Of a DNA stretch of 7,392 nt, positions 1 through 4,613 are shown piece by piece. The position numbers were made by a program, and so were the translations under genes. The stretch is from an uncultured Oscillospiraceae bacterium (GTDB lineage: Bacteria > Bacillota > Clostridia > Oscillospirales > Oscillospiraceae), in NCBI GenBank assembly GCA_900752305.1, contig CAADUV010000335.1:1-7392 (forward strand). Reading direction: 5' to 3'. Each line of letters starts with the position of its first letter. Position 1 is the stretch's first letter. Below the pieces are notes generated by a model that was not told where the DNA came from, searched no databases, and saw nothing but the letters and a program-made list of their open reading frames with translations.

Positions 1-547
1 CCGCTGCCAGACTCACCCCCAGGGCGATGAGGATGAGCAGCAAAAATTGATGATCCACCAGCTCCAAACTGGACACCAGCCGCACGACCCCTTTAATTTC
101 ATCCCCGTAGAAGATGGGGGAGGACACCGCCATGATGCGCTCTCCCGTGGCAGGGTTCTGCCCCGACCAGGAGGAGACCTCCTGATGCTTGATGGCAGAG
201 GTGATGTCCGCCGTGTCTGGACTGCCGCCGGAGGTGAGGCCGTAGGAGGACAGGACGATCTGACCGGAGGTGTTGATGAATTGCAGTTCCAGGGATTCCT
301 GCTTGTCGAAGTCGTTGACGTAGTAGTTGGCCATCTCCAGATACACCTGCTCCGACGTGGCGTAGTTGGAGAAGAAGTCGCTGACCGCAGTGGCCTGGGT
401 CTGCATGGCGGAGCGGATGCTGTTGTAGTAGTAGTTGCCTACAAAGGCGGAAAACGCGGTCACCGCCAACAGCAGCACGAAGAACACCATGCCGATGCTG
501 TTGACCATCCAGCGCCGGCGGATGCCCTGATTCATCCCCTTCTTCAT
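1..547 (-). CDS. Sensor histidine kinase, N-terminal part (cut by window edge)
   Basis: This is the first 182 codons of a membrane sensor kinase; the HAMP, dimerisation and ATPase regions would lie beyond the left edge. Residues 10-13 are basic (RRRW), residues 16-36 form a first membrane helix, about 37-166 form an extracytoplasmic sensing domain, and a second membrane helix begins near 167. The stretch around residues 86-160 resembles the PDC/Cache-like sensor of PhoR/WalK-type kinases. The ATG at 547-545 is the earliest possible start, because an in-frame TGA lies five codons upstream; an ATG at codon 5 is the alternative. The ribosome binding site is weak (AGG about 11 nt upstream). The gene follows the response regulator by 52 nt on the same strand and is presumably its partner kinase. 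The kinase call rests on topology and neighbourhood, since no catalytic motif is in view. Confidence 0.85.
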   Translation of the reverse strand, partial: MKKGMNQGIRRRWMVNSIGMVFFVLLLAVTAFSAFVGNYYYNSIRSAMQTQATAVSDFFSNYATSEQVYLEMANYYVNDFDKQESLELQFINTSGQIVLSSYGLTSGGSPDTADITSAIKHQEVSSWSGQNPATGERIMAVSSPIFYGDEIKGVVRLVSSLELVDHQFLLLILIALGVSLAA

Positions 548-600
548 AGGCAGCCCATCCTGTCACAGAGGCCGCCCAGGGACGCCGGGCAAGTGCGCAT
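544..600 (-). other. 18-codon ORF bridging regulator stop and kinase start
   Basis: Between the response regulator and the kinase lies an 18-codon frame starting MRTCPASLGG. Its ATG overlaps the regulator stop (TAATG), and its TGA overlaps the kinase start (ATGA). There is no good ribosome binding site of its own. It could carry terminating ribosomes from the regulator to the weakly signalled kinase start, a form of translational coupling. It could equally be chance, and a functional peptide is not claimed. Confidence 0.25.
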
Positions 601-1289
601 TAAAACCCCCATTTGTAGCCATAGCCCCAAACGGTGGTGATGTAGGTGGGATTGGTGGGGTCGTCCTCCACCTTCAGACGCAGACGGCGGATGTTCACGT
701 CCACGATCTTCACTTCCCCGTAGTAGTCCCGGCCCCAGACGGACTCCAAGATCTCGTCTCGCGACAACGCCTTGCCGGGGTTGTCCATGAACAGCTTGAT
801 GACCGAGTATTCCACCTGGGTCAGCTTGATGCGCTTGCCGTTCTTCTCCAGCGTCCGGTTCCGGGTGTTGAGCAGGAAGGGCGGCTGAGCGATCTCACCG
901 CTGTCCATCTGCTTCTCCTCCCCGCCGCTGCGGCGGTACAGGGCGTCCCCCCGGGCGGTCAGCTCCGCCGGGGAGAAGGGCTTGGTCACGTAGTCGTCCG
1001 CGCCGGTCATCAGGCCGGTCACCTTGTCCATCTCCAGCGTCCGGGCGGTGAGCATGATGATGCCCATCTTGGAGTTGGTGGCACGGATGCGGCGGCAGAC
1101 CTCAAAGCCGTCGATGCCGGGCAGGTTCACGTCCAGCAGGGCGATGCGGGTTTCTGGGTGTTCTTTCAGGATTTCCAGCGCCTCCTCCCCGGTAGTGGCC
1201 TCCAGGGTGTCGTAGCCGGCGCGGTTCAGATTGAGGACAACAAAACTGCGAATGTTGTCTTCATCCTCTAAAACAAGTACCTTTCGCAT
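600..1289 (-). CDS. OmpR/PhoB-family response regulator
   Basis: A cytoplasmic DNA-binding response regulator of 229 residues, the usual length for the family. The receiver domain (about 1-118) has the acidic pocket E8/D9, phospho-acceptor D53 in a LLDVNLPG context, T81 and K103 in a TKPF motif. The winged-helix DNA-binding domain covers about 133-227 and ends in the typical TTVWGYGYKW strand. Phosphorylation at D53 by the downstream kinase should promote dimerisation and binding to direct-repeat DNA. The ATG at 1289 is chosen because GGAGG lies 8 nt upstream; an in-frame TTG at 1313 would add eight residues but has no such site. The gene starts 46 nt after the lipoprotein stop and precedes the kinase, giving a lipoprotein-regulator-kinase operon. 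Family is certain; the regulon and signal are unknown. Confidence 0.96.
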   Translation of the reverse strand: MRKVLVLEDEDNIRSFVVLNLNRAGYDTLEATTGEEALEILKEHPETRIALLDVNLPGIDGFEVCRRIRATNSKMGIIMLTARTLEMDKVTGLMTGADDYVTKPFSPAELTARGDALYRRSGGEEKQMDSGEIAQPPFLLNTRNRTLEKNGKRIKLTQVEYSVIKLFMDNPGKALSRDEILESVWGRDYYGEVKIVDVNIRRLRLKVEDDPTNPTYITTVWGYGYKWGF

Positions 1290-1297
1290 GGAAATGA

Positions 1298-1302
1298 CCT
1301 CC
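1298..1302 (-). promoter_or_regulatory. Ribosome binding site that fixes the response regulator start
   Basis: GGAGG on the minus strand stands 8 nt before the ATG at 1289. It favours that start over the in-frame TTG at 1313. Confidence 0.85.
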
Positions 1303-1335
1303 AAATATATCAAAACGATAACAATTCGTGTAATA

Positions 1336-2721
1336 TCAGCTGTTGGACCAGTGTGGCTGGATCAGATGGAACTGCTCCTTCAGCGTGTCCTCAGTCAGCC
1401 CACAGTCCCAGTCACAGTCGAAAAACTCCGCCGAGTAGATGGTACCCGGGTCAGAGCGCAGGACGAACCGGCCGCTCTTCTGAGCACGGTCGATGCGGGT
1501 CTGCCGGTCGCTGCTGGTGGTGCGGTAGATGGCCAGGAAGGGGACAGGGGTGTCCCGCTGGGTGCCACGGTAGTAGAACACGATGCTGTGCTCCACCGTC
1601 AGGCTGGACGTGTTCTCCGTCCGCATCAGACTGATGTGTCCCGTCCAGTGGCCGGGCACCACCAGATACCACCCGTCGTTGGTGTTGTGATAGGTGACGC
1701 AGGCCATGTGGAAGGCGCCGGAGATGTCGTACTGCTGCCAGTGGAGGGAGTAGAATTTCTCCTTCCCGGCGGACTGCCCATAGCTCTCCACCAGGGAGGG
1801 GATGGGGATCTCCACAATGCCGTCCGAGTTGATGTCCTGCTCCTGGGTCTGGTTGCTGCGCAGGGTGGACGAGCTGTTCAGCTCGCCCTTGCCCATGGAG
1901 ATGTTGGTCAGGTCGTCCTCGCGGATGGCCAAAATATCCGTGATGACCGTGGAGGCGCTGGCCTCACCGTTGGGCGCCAGAGCGGAACCGGTGACGTACA
2001 GGGCGGTGTGCCGGTTGGGCAGGGGGGAACAGGTGACCCGGTCGATAGAACTGAGTTTTTTGGACAGGAAGACGCTGTTGTGCATAGTCATCATGCCGCC
2101 CTGGGCCACATAGTAATCCGCCCGGTTGCTGTCCTGGTCGGAGCTGTGGAGCTGGATGAGGACGATCTCGTCGTTGCCGTCCTGATTCAGGTCGTCCACA
2201 GTGTATTTGGTGTAGGTGGAGCTGCTGAGCATCTCTGTCAGGCTGTAGTTGTCCAGGGAGTAGGCGGACAGGGCGTAGACGGTAGGGGAGAGCTGCCAGC
2301 TGATGAGCAGTTCCCGCATGGAGTCCGCGCCGCCCTGGAGCTGGCAGACCACCACCGAGTTGATGGCGGTGCCGTTGCCCTCGATGACCAACGCGGGGGC
2401 GTAGCGGTTCGGCTCGACCTGCCGGAAGATGTAGAGTTTCAAGGACTGACTTTCTGCCGAGCTGTCCCGGAAGAAGGCGATGGCCTCGTTGGTGCCGTCG
2501 TTGTCCAGGTCGGTGAGCTGGACGGACTGGAGGTTGGAGCCGGTGAGGGGGGCGGAGTACTCCAGACCCTGATCCAGGATGTCCTCCAGACAGGTCTGCA
2601 AGCTCTCATATTCCGCGGACGCCTTGGGCAGCTGATATAGGTCTTCTCCGGACTTGAGACCGCATCCGGTGAGGGTGACGGCGGTCAGGCAGGCCAGGAG
2701 CAGGGATAATAGGTTTCGCAT
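1336..2721 (-). CDS. Secreted lipoprotein with three DxDxDG repeats
   Basis: A 461-residue lipoprotein, first gene of the operon with the two-component system. Residues 1-20 form a lipoprotein signal peptide ending in a lipobox (LTGC, lipidated C20), so the mature protein should be anchored on the outer face of the membrane. Three short acidic loops, D71-x-D-x-D-G-x-x-E79, D177-x-N-x-D-G-x-x-E185 and D296-x-N-x-D-G-x-x-E304, match the calcium-binding loops of FG-GAP/VCBS beta-propeller and dockerin-like repeats. Each follows or joins predicted beta strands, which suggests a propeller-like fold. I do not recognise a named family for the whole protein. AGGAG lies 8 nt before the ATG. Being co-transcribed with the regulator and kinase, it may be a sensory accessory or a target of the system (inference). 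No enzymatic motif is visible. Confidence 0.9.
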   Translation of the reverse strand: MRNLLSLLLACLTAVTLTGCGLKSGEDLYQLPKASAEYESLQTCLEDILDQGLEYSAPLTGSNLQSVQLTDLDNDGTNEAIAFFRDSSAESQSLKLYIFRQVEPNRYAPALVIEGNGTAINSVVVCQLQGGADSMRELLISWQLSPTVYALSAYSLDNYSLTEMLSSSTYTKYTVDDLNQDGNDEIVLIQLHSSDQDSNRADYYVAQGGMMTMHNSVFLSKKLSSIDRVTCSPLPNRHTALYVTGSALAPNGEASASTVITDILAIREDDLTNISMGKGELNSSSTLRSNQTQEQDINSDGIVEIPIPSLVESYGQSAGKEKFYSLHWQQYDISGAFHMACVTYHNTNDGWYLVVPGHWTGHISLMRTENTSSLTVEHSIVFYYRGTQRDTPVPFLAIYRTTSSDRQTRIDRAQKSGRFVLRSDPGTIYSAEFFDCDWDCGLTEDTLKEQFHLIQPHWSNS

Positions 2722-2811
2722 GGTGTTTTCTCCTGAAGATCAGGTGGATCCCGATGGTTTCATAAGCAGTAGCAGGGCATTGGGGTACAATGCTACAAGG
2801 ATACAACTTAC

Positions 2812-2820
2812 ATTTTAGCA
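2812..2820 (-). promoter_or_regulatory. Extended -10 promoter of the lipoprotein-regulator-kinase operon
   Basis: On the minus strand the sequence TGCTAAAAT is an extended -10 element (TGn plus TAAAAT). No recognisable TTGACA is found 16-18 bp upstream, which fits a promoter that needs an activator. The start would be near 2805, leaving a leader of about 84 nt before the lipoprotein ATG. Confidence 0.45.
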
Positions 2821-2842
2821 TAAAAGGGTGGGAATTCCTACA

Positions 2843-2869
2843 CCAATTTCTAGCCAATTTCTCGCCAAA
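2843..2869 (-). promoter_or_regulatory. Three direct half-sites at 11-bp period, possible OmpR-family regulator site
   Basis: On the plus strand, CCAATTTCT occurs at 2843-2851 and again at 2854-2862. A partial third copy, CCAAAGAAA, starts at 2865, so the period is exactly 11 bp. Read on the minus strand this is TTGG-N7-TTGG-N7-TTGG. OmpR/PhoB-family regulators bind tandem half-sites spaced by about one helical turn. The array lies roughly 38-64 bp upstream of the predicted operon start, a usual activator position. Binding by the regulator encoded at 600-1289 is an inference. Confidence 0.4.
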
Positions 2870-2886
2870 GAAATTCCGTTTTTCTA

Positions 2887-2915
2887 TTGCCTTTTTCCGG
2901 CGCATCCTGTATAAT
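2887..2915 (+). promoter_or_regulatory. Promoter of the tRNA-Leu gene
   Basis: TTGCCT at 2887-2892 and a perfect TATAAT at 2910-2915 are separated by 17 bp. The predicted start near 2922 gives a leader of about 27 nt before the mature tRNA. Confidence 0.75.
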
Positions 2916-2922
2916 AACCAAT

Positions 2923-2948
2923 GCAGTCCGCGAAAAGGCGGACACTGC
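2923..2948 (+). other. Hairpin in the pre-tRNA 5' leader
   Basis: GTCCGC (2926-2931) and GCGGAC (2938-2943) pair perfectly around a GAAAAG loop. Outer GCA/TGC pairing is possible across a two-base bulge. The hairpin fills the whole leader from the predicted start to the first base of the tRNA, so it may affect 5' processing or leader stability. Confidence 0.4.
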
Positions 2949-3035
2949 GCCGGTGTGTTGGAACTGGTAGACGAGGTGGACTCAAAATCCATTGCCAGCG
3001 ATGGCGTGCGGGTTCGATTCCCGCCACCGGTACCA
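2949..3035 (+). tRNA. tRNA-Leu, anticodon CAA
   Basis: An 87-nt class II tRNA with encoded CCA. The acceptor stem pairs 2949-2955 (GCCGGTG) with 3025-3031 (CACCGGT), with a G-U at the first pair; the discriminator is A3032 and CCA is 3033-3035. The D stem is TTG/CGA. The anticodon stem GTGGA/TCCAT encloses a CTCAAAA loop with anticodon CAA at 2983-2985, reading UUG leucine codons. The long variable arm (2993-3007) folds as GCCA-GCGA-TGGC, diagnostic of Leu/Ser/Tyr tRNAs. The T arm is GCGGG-TTCGATT-CCCGC (3008-3024). All arms close properly, so the gene is intact despite the adjacent integrated element. Confidence 0.97.
3008..3035 (+). other. Probable attachment site at the tRNA 3' end
   Basis: The integrase gene ends 100 bp past the tRNA and points at it, the layout of elements that recombine into the T arm and acceptor end of a tRNA and restore it. 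The 3' part of this tRNA is therefore the likely core of the left junction. No second copy is visible in the window, as expected if the other junction lies beyond the right edge. The exact core cannot be set from this sequence. Confidence 0.45.
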
Positions 3036-3036
3036 C

Positions 3037-3079
3037 AAGAACCCGCCCAGAACGTTGTATTTCTAGGCGGGTTCTTTTT
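3037..3079 (+). terminator. Intrinsic terminator after tRNA-Leu
   Basis: AAGAACCCGCC (3037-3047) pairs with GGCGGGTTCTT (3066-3076) around an 18-nt loop. The stem's 3' end merges with a T run ending at 3079. There is no T run on the other strand, so it ends the tRNA transcript and not the oncoming integrase transcript. Confidence 0.9.
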
Positions 3080-3135
3080 GATTTTCTGCGCTTATTGCTG
3101 CGAAATGTTATTTTATTGTACTGCACTGTTTTGCG

Positions 3136-4323
3136 TTACCCCAATTTTGACCCCTTACAGTTCCGGAAAACATTCTCCATCTTGTCCCTTGTATCCTGCT
3201 GCATCGTGCGGGAGACATCAGCATAGACGTCCATTGTGAACGAGCTGGAATAGTGACCCATAAGCTCCTGGGTTGCCTTAATACTGCATCCCGACTGCAA
3301 TGCAAGGATAGCGCAACTGTGACGGAGGTCGTGGAAGCGCACTCCCTCTAGCCCGATGGAACGCACCAGCATCCTGAAACGATTTTGGATGGTGGAGTGG
3401 GCTAAGTGCTCTCCGAGTTCGTTGGTAAAAACCAGGTTGCGTGAATTGTCCCACAGGGAACCAGCCGCCAATTGAAGCGCGGCTTGCTGCGCTTGCTGGG
3501 CGCGGAAGAGTGCGATGATGCTGGGGGAGATGGGCACTTGTCTTGCTTTGCCGTTTTTGGTTTGGTCAAGATAGATATACCGTTTTTCGCCCCGAACCTT
3601 TTGGAGCTGCCGACGGACGGTGATAATCCCGGCGTCAAGATCGACGTCATCCCACTGCAACCCCAACAACTCGGACTGGCGCAACCCGGTGAAAAGGTCA
3701 ATCATATAGAGTCGGCCATATTTGTGCGTCTCGCAAGCGGCAGCGAAGCGAGCCACATCATCATCCATGAGAGGGCGCAACTTCGGTTTCTGCGGCTTGG
3801 GTAATTTAGTGTTGTCCGCAGGATTATCGGCGAGTATGCCGTCAGCGACGGCCTGCTTCAGGGCACTGTGCAAAATCCCGTGGATATTGCGGACGCTTTT
3901 GGGCGATAGTGGATTCTGCCCGGGAAAACCATCGGACAGCCGGTTGCAAAATCGCTGGACGATGAGCGGCGTGAGCGCTGACAGCTGCACGCTCCCAATA
4001 GCAGGGATGATGTAGCGGTCGGCCTTTGACCGGTAGTCGGCCACCGTCCTGGGCTTCCACGTGCGGTTGTATGCGCTCAACCAGGTGTCCAGCCAGGTCT
4101 CGACGGTGTAACGGTCTTTAGTTACTCTATGGCTGCCGTTATCGACGGCTCTAATTGCTTCGGTCAGCAGTTTTCGGCAAGCGGCTTGCTTGTCAGCATA
4201 GACCGACCTCCTGCGCGTCACGCCCAGCTCATCTACATAAGAGTAACGGCCTTCCCAGCGTCCGTCTGGACGTTGACGGATGCTGCCGCCGCCTTTGGCG
4301 CCTCGCGTGCTTTTTCGTGGCAT
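3136..4323 (-). CDS. int: Tyrosine-type integrase/site-specific recombinase
   Basis: A 395-residue phage-type tyrosine recombinase that cuts and joins the attachment sites of the element through a phosphotyrosine intermediate. An N-terminal arm-binding domain (about 10-60, GSIRQRPDGRW onward) is followed by the SAM-like core-binding domain (about 70-165) and the catalytic domain (about 180-390). The catalytic set is complete: R215 (TGLRQSELLGL), K256 (TKNGKAR), H331 and R334 (HDLRHS), H357 (LMGHYS) and nucleophile Y367 (MDVYADV). The ATG at 4323 has GGAAGGAGA 7 nt upstream; the earlier ATG at 4341 would contain that site and is rejected. The gene converges on the tRNA-Leu, the likely target. 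No recognisable excisionase gene adjoins it. It appears active. Confidence 0.96.
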   Translation of the reverse strand: MPRKSTRGAKGGGSIRQRPDGRWEGRYSYVDELGVTRRRSVYADKQAACRKLLTEAIRAVDNGSHRVTKDRYTVETWLDTWLSAYNRTWKPRTVADYRSKADRYIIPAIGSVQLSALTPLIVQRFCNRLSDGFPGQNPLSPKSVRNIHGILHSALKQAVADGILADNPADNTKLPKPQKPKLRPLMDDDVARFAAACETHKYGRLYMIDLFTGLRQSELLGLQWDDVDLDAGIITVRRQLQKVRGEKRYIYLDQTKNGKARQVPISPSIIALFRAQQAQQAALQLAAGSLWDNSRNLVFTNELGEHLAHSTIQNRFRMLVRSIGLEGVRFHDLRHSCAILALQSGCSIKATQELMGHYSSSFTMDVYADVSRTMQQDTRDKMENVFRNCKGSKLG

Positions 4324-4330
4324 AGTAAAA

Positions 4331-4339
4331 TCTCCTTCC
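4331..4339 (-). promoter_or_regulatory. Ribosome binding site that fixes the integrase start
   Basis: The minus strand reads GGAAGGAGA, 7 nt before the ATG at 4323. This decides against the upstream in-frame ATG at 4341. Confidence 0.85.
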
Positions 4340-4358
4340 ATTTCGTCCGAAAGGGCGC

Positions 4359-4364
4359 TATAAT
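4359..4364 (+). promoter_or_regulatory. Plus-strand -10 box facing away from the integrase gene
   Basis: A perfect TATAAT stands at 4359-4364. The -35 position (TTCCAT, 17 bp upstream) is poor. If used, transcription would start near 4371, just before two hairpins. On the minus strand the same bases read TATTAT and could serve the integrase, also without a clear -35. Confidence 0.4.
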
Positions 4365-4366
4365 AG

Positions 4367-4399
4367 AAGGGTAGTAGGCCGACTAAACTTACTACCCTT
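4367..4399. repeat. 10-bp inverted repeat upstream of the integrase
   Basis: AAGGGTAGTA (4367-4376) and TACTACCCTT (4390-4399) are perfect inverted copies separated by 13 bp. The repeat lies between the possible integrase promoter and the terminator at 4402-4437. It may be an RNA hairpin of the plus-strand transcript or a protein-binding dyad controlling the integrase. Confidence 0.7.
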
Positions 4400-4437
4400 T
4401 GAACCGCTTCGGTGTTCCCGCACCGGGGCGGTTTTTT
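4371..4437 (+). ncRNA. Candidate small RNA, about 67 nt, divergent from the integrase
   Basis: A plus-strand TATAAT (4359-4364) is followed by an inverted-repeat hairpin and then a strong terminator. No protein gene on this strand precedes the terminator, so it appears to serve a very short transcript. Two G-U pairs inside the terminator stem become mismatches on the opposite strand, which points to a plus-strand RNA. There is no open frame of note within it. The weak -35 is the main reservation. A role in restraining integrase expression is conceivable but not shown. Confidence 0.35.
4402..4437 (+). terminator. Plus-strand intrinsic terminator
   Basis: AACCGCTTCGGTG (4402-4414) pairs with CACCGGGGCGGTT (4421-4433) around loop TTCCCG. 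The 13-bp stem includes two U-G pairs and is followed by six T residues (4432-4437). The opposite strand has A-C mismatches in the stem and no T run after it, so the orientation is plus. Confidence 0.8.
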
Positions 4438-4613
4438 ACTTGGTTGCAGGTTATTCTTTATAGAGAATTGTTTCCTCCGGCGGCTTACACTGGATCACCA
4501 TCTTCAGCGCCAGCGCGCCTTCGGTTTCTTTAGTAGTCGTTTCAAGAAATCCATATCACATTACTCATTCATTTTTCTTTTCACCTACACCCTGTATAGG
4601 GTGACATTATACA
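4438..4613. other. Gap between the nuclease gene and the integrase region: no convincing gene
   Basis: Together with 4324-4437 this forms a gap of about 290 bp. On the minus strand an open frame runs from just after a TGA near 4556 to a TAA at 4451-4453 and reads like protein (for example EGALALKMVIQCKPPEE). It has no usable start with a ribosome binding site; the first ATG (4501) leaves 16 codons. It may be a gene remnant. A 75-codon plus-strand frame at 4412-4639 begins inside the terminator and has no ribosome binding site, so it is not called. Confidence 0.4.
4588..4603. repeat. Short hairpin after the nuclease gene
   Basis: CACCCT (4588-4593) and AGGGTG (4598-4603) pair around a 4-nt loop, 10 nt past the stop of the leftward nuclease gene. 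There is no following T run on the minus strand, so it is not a clear intrinsic terminator. Two minus-strand TATAAT boxes (4606-4611 and 4613-4618) stand beside it without a recognisable -35. Confidence 0.45.

Noticed and set aside
99..566. Minus-strand 155-codon frame overlapping the kinase
   Set aside because: It is out of frame with the kinase and gives a Q/H/R/G-rich product; the real kinase frame is open to the window edge.
47..640. Plus-strand open frame of 197 codons opposite the kinase
   Set aside because: It is a mirror of the kinase and the regulator end, rich in H, V, G and D. The minus-strand frame has proper membrane helices and sensor-like sequence.
973..980. GAGAAGGG, the Bacillus SpoIIIE recognition octamer, near the gamma-domain gene
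   Set aside because: It lies in the response regulator on codons for the conserved KPFSP motif, so coding constraint explains it, and one octamer is not informative.
1231..2640. Long plus-strand open frame (469 codons) across the lipoprotein and regulator genes
   Set aside because: It is antisense to two genes with clear domains and signals, has a V/G-rich low-quality composition typical of a GC-rich mirror frame, and lacks a ribosome binding site.
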